In this document: one piece after another, positions 34,896 through 44,057 of the stretch
How positions within the stretch are numbered: the stretch's first letter is position 1
Layout of the letters: each line of letters begins with the position of its first letter
Made by a program: the position numbers and the translations under genes
Notes under the pieces: model-generated
Database searches by the model: none
Told to the model about the DNA's origin: nothing
The model's input: the letters and a program-made list of their open reading frames with translations, nothing else
Source of the DNA: Prevotellaceae bacterium UBA1075
Lineage (GTDB): Bacteria > Bacteroidota > Bacteroidia > Bacteroidales > Bacteroidaceae
Reading direction: 5' to 3'
Assembly (NCBI GenBank): GCA_002316015.1
Contig: DCCS01000018.1
Span: 93,942 to 157,594 of the forward strand
DNA: 63,653 nt

Positions 34896-35676
34896 TCACC
34901 TCATCACCCGCTTCTTTCCACCTATTATATATAGGCCGCGCGAGAGCTTCCCCGTCACCTTGCGTCCCTGCAGGTCATAGGCGGCATGGTCGTCCCCACC
35001 GGCTTCTCTTGGGCTTGGGATGCGCGTCACCAGTTCGCCCTTCTCATTCGGCCACAGGTCATAGAGCACCTCACCGCCACGCTCAAAGTGGATCAGGAGG
35101 GAACGGTAGTCATTACTCACCTGGCTGTTGCCCAACCATTCCATATACCAGGCTTGGGTGGGGCCAAAGATGCAGTCACGCCCATTCCATGAGGTTATGC
35201 CTATCCCCTTGATAATCGTGAGTCCATTCATTTCCACATATTCCAGGGGAACGGAAGTCCCGAATGTGCCTGTCTTGATTTCTTCTATCGTGCCAAATAT
35301 GTAAGGTGTCCGCCCCTGGGTCAATTGGCAACTGGGCAACCTGAGATGTCACTCCCTTGGACAGCGTCACGGTTCCAGTCTTCTCTATCACCGTGTTGCT
35401 TCCCGACTCAAAAATCACCTTTCCACGCTCCCCATTTCTTATGTCACAGCCAGCACGCACATCTGTGACTCGAATGTAATTATCGCCAGGGCACTTAAGT
35501 GCCACGAATGTATATGGAAAATTCCATGGCCGCAAGAGATTTGCGTAATTATTCCCTAAACATATGATGATTCTGTGTGTTTTGTAATGCCGGCATAGCA
35601 AATGCTCACCACCATAAACTGTAAAAGACTGAGTGCCCCCTGTGCCTGACTTACGAAATTGATTGCTTCCCTCCAT
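34896..35676 (-). pseudogene. Frameshifted remnant of a tagged surface protein
   Basis: Two overlapping minus-strand frames together spell one protein. The first (35676 down to about 35300) contains RVTDVRAGCDIRNGERGKVI and SGSNTVIEKTGTVTLSKGV, a repeating beta pattern seen in Bacteroidetes surface proteins. The second (to 34896) continues with YIFGTIEEIKTGTFG and ends YDLQGRKVTGKLSRGLYIIG plus GKKRVMR, the C-terminal tag shared by the giant proteins here. The shift falls near 35300-35340, around runs of C and G. No signal peptide is present at the front, so the gene is also truncated. A sequencing error at the homopolymer is possible but would not restore the missing N-terminus. Confidence 0.7.
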
Positions 35677-35782
35677 TTCACCTCACAAAGCATAAAATGC
35701 CCGTCGGAACCTGCCAAAGGCAGCCCTCCCGACTTACTTTGTCAAGTATCTTGGGATACAAATGAGCGATGCGGCCAGGAAC

Positions 35783-35840
35783 AGAAAAGCCAGACAGAGA
35801 CGACTCCCCGATAAAGGAAGAATGGTCTCTGCCTGGCCTT
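35783..35840 (-). terminator. Intrinsic terminator of tonB
   Basis: Minus strand AAGGCCAGGCAGAGAC pairs with GTCTCTGTCTGGCTT (about 14 bp, one G-U) across a 20-odd-base loop, followed by TTTTCTG. It lies just after the tonB stop. Confidence 0.7.
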
Positions 35841-35862
35841 ATAGCCTTGGGCCTCGAGGGTA

Positions 35863-36585
35863 TCAGTTGTTCAGGCGGAACATCACGGGGAGATTGAAGC
35901 GTGAACGTACCGTGCGGTTGCCCTGTCTTGCGGGCTTCCACTTGGGCATGGACTTCACCACACGTATGGCCTCCTTGGAAAGGTTCTCATCGGGTGAGCG
36001 CTTCACCTCCACATCCACAATGGAGCCATCCTTGTTCACCACGAAGGACACGAACACGCGTCCCTGCACACCCTGTTCCTGACAGATGGCAGGGTACTTC
36101 AAATGCTCGGAGAGCCACTTGAAGCAAGCCTCTTCACCACCGGGGAACTGGGCGTTCTCCTCCACAACCTCGTAGATACGGTCATCCTCGTCGACCTCGA
36201 CCACTGGACCCACGGGGCCGGAGGCAACAACTGAACTGGGAGCACCCGTGCCCACTACAGCGGTGATGGCCTGGTTGACCTCCTCGGTGGTCTCCACCTC
36301 CTCTTCGGGAAGTTCGGTGTCATCCTCCACCTCATTAATAAACTCCATCACGGTAGGAGCGGCCGCTGGAGGCGGGGCCATCATCTCCTGCTGCTGTGTG
36401 ATGGGAATCATGTCCTCCTCCATCTTGAAATCGTAAATCTTGTCGTTGTCCTCCACCACTTTCACCTCACGCTGTGTGAACTCAAAGGCAACGAACAGCA
36501 GGGCAAAGGCCAACACAAAGCCAATCAGTATGTTGGTTGACTTCTGGCTTCTCAACTCGTCGTTTGCGGTCATGTAAGCACTCAT
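35863..36585 (-). CDS. tonB: TonB family energy transducer
   Basis: 240 residues. A cytoplasmic start and one membrane helix (NILIGFVLAFALLFVAFEF, about 18-37) precede a periplasmic linker that is acidic and carries one short proline run (MMAPPPAAAP) instead of the long Pro-Lys stretch of enterobacterial TonB. The C-terminal TonB domain (about 150-240) reads AQFPGGEEACFKWLSEHLKY, GVQGRVFVSFVVNKDGSI and ends VRSRFNLPVMFRL. Delivers proton-motive energy from ExbBD to outer-membrane receptors such as the thiamine receptor at 869. It stands alone, divergent from porQ. Confidence 0.93.
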   Translation of the reverse strand: MSAYMTANDELRSQKSTNILIGFVLAFALLFVAFEFTQREVKVVEDNDKIYDFKMEEDMIPITQQQEMMAPPPAAAPTVMEFINEVEDDTELPEEEVETTEEVNQAITAVVGTGAPSSVVASGPVGPVVEVDEDDRIYEVVEENAQFPGGEEACFKWLSEHLKYPAICQEQGVQGRVFVSFVVNKDGSIVDVEVKRSPDENLSKEAIRVVKSMPKWKPARQGNRTVRSRFNLPVMFRLNN

Positions 36586-36639
36586 ATTCTTGTTACGTTT
36601 TATTTATTCAACAGTTCGCGCTGTGTCCCAGTACTTGGG

Positions 36640-36647
36640 CAAATTTA
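36640..36647 (-). promoter_or_regulatory. -7 element of tonB
   Basis: TAAATTTG on the minus strand matches TAnnTTTG, about 55 bases ahead of the tonB start. No clear -33 element. Confidence 0.45.
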
Positions 36648-36743
36648 CCACATTTTTTCATACATGCCATCGCGGTGCCTCATTTTTTTGTCCCTGCGCT
36701 CACATTTTCACCCTTGCCGCCGCAAGTTTGAAACAATTTGTCC

Positions 36744-36751
36744 TATCTTTG
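36744..36751 (+). promoter_or_regulatory. -7 element of the porQ-cmk-ispH transcript
   Basis: TATCTTTG matches TAnnTTTG and would start transcription near 36758, about 27 bases ahead of the porQ start. No well-placed -33. Confidence 0.5.
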
Positions 36752-36784
36752 GGCAAAATAACAGGCAAACAGAACATCACACCA

Positions 36785-37777
36785 ATGGCAAAGAAACGCT
36801 TTCCCGTGCTTATGGCGGCAATCTTGTGCATTGCCATCAAGGCCTCATGCCAGGAAAGCACCAGTGTGTTCAACTTCCTCAACCTTCCCTACTCCGCCCA
36901 CGCCACAGGACTGGGTGGCCACAACATCTCCCTCATCGAGGACGACATCACGCTGGTGACCCAGAACCCATCGCTGCTGTCCAGTGTGAGCAGCAAGACG
37001 CTGGGCTTCAACTTCCTCACCTACATGAAGGGGGCCAAGGCGGGAAGCGTGGCCTATGCCCAGGCTGTGGGCAAGCGCGGGACATGGGGCGTGAGCACTC
37101 AGTTTGTGGGCTACGGCGCGATGAGCGAGACTCTGCCCACAGGAGAGGTGACAGGAAAGATGCACGCGCAGGACATCTGCGTCAACGGCACATACGCTTA
37201 TCTGCTGGGCGACAAATGGTCGGGGGGTGTCACAGGAAAGGTCATCTACTCCCACTATGGGGGATTCAGTTCGTGCGCGCTGGCCGTTGACTTGGGAGCC
37301 AACTACTTCCTGCCCGACAAGGAGTTCTCTTTCTCGGTGACGGCACGCAATATAGGCGGGCAGGTGAAGGCCTTCGGGGACCGCCACGAGAGGCTGCCCT
37401 TTGACCTGGAAGCGGGATTCACCAAGGAACTCGGACATGCCCCCATCAGCATATCCTTCACCCTGGTTGACCTCACACGCTGGAGCAAGGACTACTTCTA
37501 CTCCACCTCGGACAAGATAAGCGGCGGGCGCGTGCTCACCAACCACTTTAACCTGGGCGTGGACATCAAGCCCGCCAAGTTCATGTACCTGTCAGCGGCC
37601 TACAATTTCAGGCGCGCCTATGAGATGAAGGCTGCAGGCTCCTCGCACGCGGCAGGGCTTTCCTTCGGGGCGGGAGTGCAACTGAAGAGGGTCAGCGCGG
37701 GAGTGGGCTACGCGAAATACCATGTGGGCGCGCCCACACTCTCATTCAATATCGCATGCAACTTTCTAAAGGATTGA
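36785..37777 (+). CDS. porQ: Type IX secretion system protein PorQ
   Basis: 330 residues from MAKKRFPVLMAAILC, which gives a signal peptide. The mature start, STSVFNFLNLPYSAHATGLG followed by GHNISLIEDDITLVTQNPSL, is characteristic of PorQ, and the remainder is an outer-membrane barrel of the FadL/PorV-like kind. In P. gingivalis PorQ belongs to the type IX system that exports and attaches proteins with C-terminal sorting domains. The order porQ-cmk-ispH also occurs in P. gingivalis as I recall it. cmk follows after four bases. Its presence supports a working type IX route for the tagged proteins in this window. Confidence 0.85.
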   Translation: MAKKRFPVLMAAILCIAIKASCQESTSVFNFLNLPYSAHATGLGGHNISLIEDDITLVTQNPSLLSSVSSKTLGFNFLTYMKGAKAGSVAYAQAVGKRGTWGVSTQFVGYGAMSETLPTGEVTGKMHAQDICVNGTYAYLLGDKWSGGVTGKVIYSHYGGFSSCALAVDLGANYFLPDKEFSFSVTARNIGGQVKAFGDRHERLPFDLEAGFTKELGHAPISISFTLVDLTRWSKDYFYSTSDKISGGRVLTNHFNLGVDIKPAKFMYLSAAYNFRRAYEMKAAGSSHAAGLSFGAGVQLKRVSAGVGYAKYHVGAPTLSFNIACNFLKD

Positions 37778-37781
37778 CATC

Positions 37782-38474
37782 ATGAAGAAAATCACGATAG
37801 CCATCGACGGGCACTCATCGTGCGGGAAAAGCACCATGGCCAAGGACCTGGCCAGGAGAATAGGTTATGTGTACATCGACACGGGAGCCATGTACAGGGC
37901 TGTGACCCTGTACGCGATGCGCAGAGGGCTCATCTCCAACGGCCACGTCCTGGCCGGCGAACTGGAGAAGGAATTGGACAGCATACACATCTCGTTCCGC
38001 CTGGACAACGACACGAAGTGCCCTAACACCTACCTGAACGGGATCTGTGTGGAAAGGGAGATACGATCCATGGAGGTGTCACGCCTGGTGAGCATGATTG
38101 CCGCCCTGCCCTTTGTACGCGTCGCCATGGTGGAGGCGCAGCGGGAAATGGGCAAGGAGAAAGGTGTGGTAATGGACGGGCGCGACATCGGAACCGTGGT
38201 GTTTCCCGGTGCCGAGCTGAAGGTGTTCGTCACCGCAAGCCCCGAGGTGCGGGCTCAAAGGAGATACGACGAGCTGAAGGCCAAGGGCGAGAAATGCCAG
38301 TATGGGGAAATCCTGGAGAACGTGAGGCAAAGGGACTTCATCGACTCCACCAGAGAGACAAGCCCGCTGAGGCAGGCCAAGGATGCCATAGTGCTGGACA
38401 ACACGCACATGACCATACCCGAGCAGGAAGAATGGCTCATGGAGAAGTTCCGCGAAAAGGCCGCCGCTGAATGA
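37782..38474 (+). CDS. cmk: Cytidylate kinase
   Basis: 230 residues. P-loop GHSSCGKS (10-17), the CMP-binding DTGAMYRAVT (about 34-43), GRDIGTVVFPGAELKVF and the lid RRYDELKAKG followed by RDFIDSTRETSPL. Phosphorylates CMP and dCMP with ATP in the cytoplasm. It sits four bases behind porQ and overlaps ispH by four. Confidence 0.96.
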   Translation: MKKITIAIDGHSSCGKSTMAKDLARRIGYVYIDTGAMYRAVTLYAMRRGLISNGHVLAGELEKELDSIHISFRLDNDTKCPNTYLNGICVEREIRSMEVSRLVSMIAALPFVRVAMVEAQREMGKEKGVVMDGRDIGTVVFPGAELKVFVTASPEVRAQRRYDELKAKGEKCQYGEILENVRQRDFIDSTRETSPLRQAKDAIVLDNTHMTIPEQEEWLMEKFREKAAAE

Positions 38475-39343
38475 GGGTGGAGATTGACGGGGGTTCGGGG
38501 TTCTGCTTCGGTGTGACACGTGCCATAGGCAAGGCCGAGGAAGAACTCAGCAAGGACGGACACCTGTACTGCCTGGGCGACATCGTGCACAACGGCAGGG
38601 AATGTGACCGCCTGCAGCGCATGGGACTGGAGACCATCGACCATCACAGGCTGGAGCAAATCAAGTGCTCCAAAGTCTTGCTGCGCGCGCACGGCGAGCC
38701 ACCGTCCACCTACCAGACCGCAGAGAAGAACCACATAGACATCATCGACGCCACATGCCCCGTGGTGCTGCACCTGCAAAAGCGCATCAAGGAAGAGTAC
38801 AACGCCGACACAGGACACAGGAAGCAGATTGTCATCTTCGGAAAGAACGGGCATGCCGAGGTGCTGGGACTGGTGGGGCAAACCTGCGGGCAGGCCATCG
38901 TGGTAGAGTCACTTGCCGATGTGGAGAGGCTGGACTACACCAGGGACATCTGCCTGTACTCGCAGACCACCAAGCCGCTGGACGAGTTCCGCGAGATAGT
39001 GGAATACATCAAGGGACACATCAGCAGCAACGCCACCTTTATATATTACGACACCATTTGCCGCCAGGTGGCCAACCGCATGCCGCACATCCGCGAGTTT
39101 GCCTCAAGGCATGACGCGGTGCTTTTTGTGTGCGGCAAGAAAAGCAGCAACGGGCGCGTGCTCTTTGGCCAGTGCCGGCAAGCAAACGCCCGTTCCTACA
39201 TGATTGACTCTGCCAGGGAAATTTCGCCCGAATGGCTGGAAGGATGTCAGAGCATAGGGATATGCGGAGCCACCAGCACTCCCAAGTGGCTAATGGAGGA
39301 GTGCAAAGTACGCGTCGACCAGTTGCTTGGCGGCGACGAATGA
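38471..39343 (+). CDS. ispH: 4-hydroxy-3-methylbut-2-enyl diphosphate reductase
   Basis: 290 residues. Three cysteines for the 4Fe-4S cluster: C12 (GFCFGVTRA), C96 (DATCPVV) and C197 (TICRQVANR). The conserved His residues are in VHNGREC and RAHGEP, and the catalytic region is YSQTTKPLDEF. Last step of the MEP pathway, giving IPP and DMAPP for the prenyl synthase at 33479 and UppS. The ATG overlaps the cmk stop (ATGA). Its last 54 bases overlap the 3' end of the opposing meaB gene. Confidence 0.95.
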   Translation: MRVEIDGGSGFCFGVTRAIGKAEEELSKDGHLYCLGDIVHNGRECDRLQRMGLETIDHHRLEQIKCSKVLLRAHGEPPSTYQTAEKNHIDIIDATCPVVLHLQKRIKEEYNADTGHRKQIVIFGKNGHAEVLGLVGQTCGQAIVVESLADVERLDYTRDICLYSQTTKPLDEFREIVEYIKGHISSNATFIYYDTICRQVANRMPHIREFASRHDAVLFVCGKKSSNGRVLFGQCRQANARSYMIDSAREISPEWLEGCQSIGICGATSTPKWLMEECKVRVDQLLGGDE

Positions 39344-40387
39344 GGTACACTTGCCTGCCAGGACACTTGCCTCGATGCCCGGGATCATGTCGGCAATCGT
39401 CCTGTTCTGGTAGAAACTGTTGTGAAGTTGCTCATTGATGCTCTCGTACATCCAGTACTTGGCCTGCTCGGCTCTGCGGCGCTCAAAGTAGCCGTTCTTC
39501 TTCACAAAGTCTATGTATTTGTATATCATGTCCCACACCTCCTTGATGCCGAGGGCATAGAGGCCGCTGTAGGTGAGCACCTGGGGTGTCCACCCGCTCT
39601 CGGGCATGGGGAAGAGCTGTAAAGCGTTGCGGAACTGGGTGGCCGCCAGTTGGCACTTGTCCACATTGCTTCCGTCACACTTGTTGATGACAATGCCATC
39701 GGCCATCTCCATGATGCCCCGCTTGATTCCCTGGAGTTCATCGCCCGTGCCGGCAAGCTGGATGAGCAGGAAGAAGTCAACCATGGAATGGCAGGCCGTC
39801 TCGCTCTGTCCCACGCCCACTGTCTCCACAAATATCTTGTCAAAGCCAGCAGCCTCGCACAGGATAATCGTCTCCCTGGTCTTTCGCGCCACACCTCCCA
39901 GACTGCCTGCCGAAGGGCTGGGACGGATGAAGGAGTCGGGATGCACCGAGAGTTTCTCCATACGGGTCTTGTCGCCCAGTATGCTGCCCTTGGAGCGCTC
40001 GCTGCTTGGGTCAATAGCCAGTACGGCAAGTTTTCCTCCACGTTCCTTAAGCACATGAATGCCAAACTCGTCAATGCTGGTGCTCTTGCCCGCGCCAGGC
40101 ACGCCGCTGATGCCCACGCGCACACTCTTGCCCGAATAGGGAAGGCATTTCTCAATCACCTCCTGGGCTATAACCTGATGTTCGGGCACGGTACTTTCCA
40201 CCAGGGTGACAGCCTGTCCCAATATCGTGACATTACCCTTCAGGATGCCATCGACATAGTCGGATGCCGTGAGCCTGTGCCGCGCGAACCGGCCCTTCTT
40301 GAGGTAGGGATTGACTATTGACACAGGGCCAATGCCCTTGTTGACGGTAAGTCCCGCAAACTCGGAACTGTTCTCTGGATGCTCCAC
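39290..40387 (-). CDS. meaB: Methylmalonyl-CoA mutase-associated GTPase MeaB
   Basis: 365 residues. G3E-type GTPase with P-loop GVPGAGKST (95-103), switch region IDPSSERSKGSILGDKTRM, the FVETVGVGQSE segment and NKCDG in place of NKxD. Protects and gates cobalamin loading of methylmalonyl-CoA mutase, used in Bacteroidales to make propionate from succinate. The mutase genes are not in this window. It follows the DUF1573 gene by 30 bases and overlaps ispH tail-to-tail by 54 bases. Confidence 0.92.
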   Translation of the reverse strand: MEHPENSSEFAGLTVNKGIGPVSIVNPYLKKGRFARHRLTASDYVDGILKGNVTILGQAVTLVESTVPEHQVIAQEVIEKCLPYSGKSVRVGISGVPGAGKSTSIDEFGIHVLKERGGKLAVLAIDPSSERSKGSILGDKTRMEKLSVHPDSFIRPSPSAGSLGGVARKTRETIILCEAAGFDKIFVETVGVGQSETACHSMVDFFLLIQLAGTGDELQGIKRGIMEMADGIVINKCDGSNVDKCQLAATQFRNALQLFPMPESGWTPQVLTYSGLYALGIKEVWDMIYKYIDFVKKNGYFERRRAEQAKYWMYESINEQLHNSFYQNRTIADMIPGIEASVLAGKCTSFVAAKQLVDAYFALLH

Positions 40388-40417
40388 AATTCTCCTCCTT
40401 CGTCTTTTTTATACCCT

Positions 40418-41500
40418 TCAGGGCTGTACCTTAATATGTATCACTTCTTTGGAATGCTTCGGGTCATCGGTAATCAGCAGTACGCGCGGGCGGCTCTTGG
40501 CCTTGTCAAGATAGCGCGCATGGATGGTGACCTTGAGTTTGGTGCTCTTGCCCGGCCGCAGCACTCTGTTGCCCAGGCTCACCGAGACAGCCTTGTTGAA
40601 CACCTGCACCTGCCGGAAGTGCAAGGGTGACTTGCCCACATTGTGCAGGACAATGGTCTGCGACACTTTCTCACGCTGTCCTATCTGGCCCAGGTCAATC
40701 TCGTTGGTCTCAATGCGAAGGTCGGGGGCATTGGCCTTCTGCTCCTCGGTCAGGTGGGAGAAATCGGGCAGAAGCACAGCGTTCACATATATCTCATTGG
40801 TGTCACTCACCTTGTCACCCACATACCGCGCCAGATATACACTTGTCTGGTTCAGGCCCAACTGTGGAAGTTTCTCGCTGTTGAGTGTGAGCCTTATCCT
40901 TCCCGTCATGCCTCCGGGGATATCTGTGGGAACGGACTCGGCCGAAAGATATGGAGGCAAGTGCATCAGAACAGGCCTGTAGGCCGTACGCTCCCGGTTC
41001 GCGATCGCTATCTCTACCGACGGCTTGTCACCTCTGTTGACATCATCGAACTCAACATAATTAGTCTGCAGGCACACGTTTCCCAGATCTATGGGATAGT
41101 CCTCGCCCAGGTCAATCACTTCTGTCACGACATTGCCTTGTATGGCCATATACACTGGCTCTTCGGAAGCATCGGTAAGAATCTCCACGTCCTTGTAAAA
41201 GGAGCCGAGTTGCTCGGCGCTGAAGGTAAACTGGACTTCGGAATGGCCTCCCGCAGGTATGGCCTCTTGCGGGTATCTCACATCGAGGCAAGCGCACGAC
41301 GGATTCACTTTGAGTATCCGCATCGGTTTGTCACCCTTGTTGCGAAAGCCCAGCACAAAGCGCTTTTGGGACTGGAAAGCCACATCGCCCACCTTCACGA
41401 TTTCCGCGTCAGGCTCAAACTTTGCCTGCGCCCACACACGCGTGACACAGGAGAGCGACATGACGCATACCACACCAAACACCGTACATATGTGTCTCAT
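40418..41500 (-). CDS. Exported protein with repeated DUF1573/ASH-like domains
   Basis: 360 residues with a signal peptide ending VWAQ. The first DUF1573 domain (about 28-130) carries FRNKGDKPMRILKVNPSCAC. A middle Ig-like region follows (130-255), and a third domain near 260-360 repeats the theme (IVLHNVGKSPLHFRQVQVF, RPGKSTKLKVTIHARY). Function unknown; such proteins are exported in Bacteroidetes. It starts four bases inside the preceding DUF4837 gene, at the distal end of the envelope cluster. Confidence 0.85.
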   Translation of the reverse strand: MRHICTVFGVVCVMSLSCVTRVWAQAKFEPDAEIVKVGDVAFQSQKRFVLGFRNKGDKPMRILKVNPSCACLDVRYPQEAIPAGGHSEVQFTFSAEQLGSFYKDVEILTDASEEPVYMAIQGNVVTEVIDLGEDYPIDLGNVCLQTNYVEFDDVNRGDKPSVEIAIANRERTAYRPVLMHLPPYLSAESVPTDIPGGMTGRIRLTLNSEKLPQLGLNQTSVYLARYVGDKVSDTNEIYVNAVLLPDFSHLTEEQKANAPDLRIETNEIDLGQIGQREKVSQTIVLHNVGKSPLHFRQVQVFNKAVSVSLGNRVLRPGKSTKLKVTIHARYLDKAKSRPRVLLITDDPKHSKEVIHIKVQP

Positions 41501-42504
41501 TTCTGTTTCTTTATTGTCAGCAACGATGCCTCGAGCAGACGAAGCAAATCTCGCTTCCCTGTGGACGGGGAATACACAAAACCCTCGGCGGCAAAGACTG
41601 TGTGTCTGGCTGTGTCAAGAGAGAACAAGGCGATGAAAGGGCCACCTATTGGCGCGTTCCGCACATCCCACATGCCACGCATCTCCACAAACCTCCTGCC
41701 CTCGAAACACCGCTCCCGGCTCACCACCAGGGGATTTCCATCCACCCGTGAGGTCTGCATCCACTGCCCTTTTCTCTCACCCGGAATATTGCATTTCATG
41801 ACCGAGTCACGCTTTTCCACCAGTTTCGCCTCACTCCGCATTACGCTGCCGTCATCGGGGAATTCATAGATGACCACATTCAGGTCACGCTCCTGAAGAT
41901 TGGAACCTGCCCACAAGAAGCGCTTTCCCCTCTTCACCGCACACACATTCTGTGGCACAAAGACCGAAAGGCCCATATACTTTCGCACCTCATTATACAC
42001 ACGCGCGTTGTGGTGCTTGCGCAAGTCGGCCATACGCACAAGCAACTGGCCATCGAGCAAGGCGTCTGTCAGCTCGCGCTTGTGGCGTGACAGGAACAGG
42101 CGAAGCTCCTGCAAGTTGGGGGCCGAGAGGGTAACCTCGGTCTGGGGAGTAGCACTCACATCATGCGCCACGCCCATCATGGGCTTGGACAGACTGGTGT
42201 CCAGGGTGACAAAAAGTTTGGTGTGCATGGTCACATGCCTCCTTGTGTAGTTTCCCTTGGAGACCCTGAGTACACGAAACATCGGTTCTGGCTGCATGAC
42301 CTCAGCCATATTCTCCTGGGTCAGGGCGTTCAGAGAATCCATGACATCACTTTCCCCCACCGCTCTGTCTGTTACCAGCAGCAACTCGCTGGGCAGGCCC
42401 TTGGACTGCGGCTTAACCGCAGACCTGTCCTTCCCGCCACACGAGACAAGAGACAAGGCCACAAGCAACGGAAGCCCAGACGTCAAGCGAACGAATTTGA
42501 ACAT
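41497..42504 (-). CDS. DUF4837 lipoprotein
   Basis: 335 residues from MFKFVRLTSGL, which gives lipobox SLVSC; an ATG six codons upstream overlaps murI more closely. The GGGGGGAAGG ahead of the chosen start could act as a ribosome site. The body begins LPSELLLVTDRAVGESD and later has RVYNEVRKYMGLSVFVPQN, YNEV-type features of DUF4837. Role unknown; probably tethered on the periplasmic side of an envelope membrane. It lies 20 bases after murI. Confidence 0.82.
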   Translation of the reverse strand: MFKFVRLTSGLPLLVALSLVSCGGKDRSAVKPQSKGLPSELLLVTDRAVGESDVMDSLNALTQENMAEVMQPEPMFRVLRVSKGNYTRRHVTMHTKLFVTLDTSLSKPMMGVAHDVSATPQTEVTLSAPNLQELRLFLSRHKRELTDALLDGQLLVRMADLRKHHNARVYNEVRKYMGLSVFVPQNVCAVKRGKRFLWAGSNLQERDLNVVIYEFPDDGSVMRSEAKLVEKRDSVMKCNIPGERKGQWMQTSRVDGNPLVVSRERCFEGRRFVEMRGMWDVRNAPIGGPFIALFSLDTARHTVFAAEGFVYSPSTGKRDLLRLLEASLLTIKKQK

Positions 42505-42524
42505 ACCAACCTTCCCCCCCATTC

Positions 42525-43385
42525 CTATTGCAACAAGACACGACGCGCCTTGACTTCCTGGCCCATGAAGATACTTGCCGACTCCTGGAACATCTGGGCC
42601 TGTTCCGTTGTCAGGTATGTGACGCTACCGCCACACGAGAGGCGTTCCCGCATCTCGGGGTGCCTGTCAAGGTAACATTTCAGACTGGATGCCACGAAGT
42701 CGCCCTGCGGCATCACGCGCACGCCAGGGGGAACATACTTCTGTATCTTTTCCAGTAGCAGCGGATAATGCGTGCAGCCAAGTATCAGACAGTCTATCCG
42801 GGAATCCTTGGACATCAGGCCGTCCAGGTTCTTCCTCACGAAATAGTCGGCTCCAGGCCCGTCATACTCATAGTTCTCTACCAACGGAACCCACATGGGG
42901 CACGCTTCGCCTGTGACCACAATGTCGGGATAAAGTTTGGCTATCTCCAACTCATAGGTGTGGCTCTTGATGGTTCCCGGCGTGGCCAGCACGCCCACAT
43001 GGCGTGTCTTGGTCAGCATGCCCACGCTCTCGGCCGTGGGTCTGATGACCCCCAGTACACGCCGGGAATCATCCAAGCGGGGAAGGTCATTCTGCTGAAT
43101 CGTGCGTAGAGCCTTGGCCGAGGCTGTGTTGCATCCCAGGATGACCAGTGGACAGCCCTGCATGAAGAGATACCTCACAGCCTGCAGGGTAAACTCATAC
43201 ACCAGTTCAAACGAGCGTGTTCCATAGGGGGCACGGGCATTGTCGCCCAGATAGACATAGTCATACTGCGGCATCAGATTCCTTATCTGCCTCAGAATGG
43301 TAAGTCCTCCATATCCCGAGTCAAAGACTCCGACAGGGCCCTTTCCCCTGGGAAACTGTGCACGCGAGTCCATGTCCTTGTCCAT
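42525..43385 (-). CDS. murI: Glutamate racemase
   Basis: 286 residues. The two catalytic cysteines are in LGCNTASAKALR and LGCTHYPLL. The N-terminal FDSGYGGLTILRQI and GDNARAPYG segments bind substrate. Makes D-glutamate for peptidoglycan. It begins at the base where the last skp-like gene ends, so wall and outer-membrane biogenesis genes are co-expressed. The first 14 residues extend beyond the usual start and could be trimmed to a later ATG. Confidence 0.95.
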   Translation of the reverse strand: MDKDMDSRAQFPRGKGPVGVFDSGYGGLTILRQIRNLMPQYDYVYLGDNARAPYGTRSFELVYEFTLQAVRYLFMQGCPLVILGCNTASAKALRTIQQNDLPRLDDSRRVLGVIRPTAESVGMLTKTRHVGVLATPGTIKSHTYELEIAKLYPDIVVTGEACPMWVPLVENYEYDGPGADYFVRKNLDGLMSKDSRIDCLILGCTHYPLLLEKIQKYVPPGVRVMPQGDFVASSLKCYLDRHPEMRERLSCGGSVTYLTTEQAQMFQESASIFMGQEVKARRVLLQ

Positions 43386-44026
43386 TATGGTTGTGCCTGC
43401 TGCTGGACAGGATGTTCGGCAGGATGCTGTACAGGCTGTTCCGCCGGCGTGCCCGTATGAGTCTGCTGCCCTTCCTGTTGTGCAGGCGCGGCGGCACTGG
43501 CTCCAATGGGAGGCTCTGCTATCAGTCCCAGTTTCCAGCGCACCAGGTCGGTCACATCAACCCCCACCACGGGGTTGATGAACGGGCAGGAGTCATCGTC
43601 CGTGTTGAGCACAAACGCGTAACCGTACTCGATGCCCACCTCCAGGATGACGTTGTTGAGCCTTTTCTTCACCTCGGCCATCATATCCTTCTCGGCCTGC
43701 TCCAAGGTCTGCTGCGACTTCATTCTGAACGAGATGCCGTTCTCCATCAAAGCCTGGAGTTCGGCCTGCCTCTTCTGCATGATGGTCTGCGGGAAATCTT
43801 TCTGCCCTTGCAGGAAGTCCACGAATTTCTTCTGAAACTCCTCTTCCCCACGTGTTGCCTCGGCATCGTACTTGGCCTTCAACTCAGCCATGCTCTGCTT
43901 GGCTTGCGCATACTCCGGCATTTCTGCCATTACCGTCTTGTAACTCACGTAGCCGAACTGCATCTGCGCGCGCGCCATCAGGGGCACCGCCAGCAAGAGC
44001 ATGGTGAACAGTCGCTTCATCATCAT
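43385..44026 (-). CDS. Skp/OmpH-type periplasmic chaperone, third copy, with Pro/Gln tail
   Basis: 213 residues. Signal peptide (MMMKRLFTMLLLAVPLMARA), then the OmpH pattern MQFGYVSYKTVMAEMPEYAQ with long coiled-coil helices (about 45-130) and the closing strand YGYAFVLNTDD. Unlike its two paralogues it adds a C-terminal tail of about 40 residues rich in Ala, Pro, Gln and His (PAQQEGQQTHTGTPAEQPVQ). Skp holds unfolded outer-membrane proteins for BamA. Third of three tandem copies, next to murI. Confidence 0.85.
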   Translation of the reverse strand: MMMKRLFTMLLLAVPLMARAQMQFGYVSYKTVMAEMPEYAQAKQSMAELKAKYDAEATRGEEEFQKKFVDFLQGQKDFPQTIMQKRQAELQALMENGISFRMKSQQTLEQAEKDMMAEVKKRLNNVILEVGIEYGYAFVLNTDDDSCPFINPVVGVDVTDLVRWKLGLIAEPPIGASAAAPAQQEGQQTHTGTPAEQPVQHPAEHPVQQQAQP

Positions 44027-44057
44027 TCCTCTCCCGTTTTTGACTTTTGACGTTGTG

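Noticed and set aside
35678..35941. 87-residue frame downstream of tonB
   Set aside because: It starts inside tonB in another frame and spans the tonB terminator hairpin.
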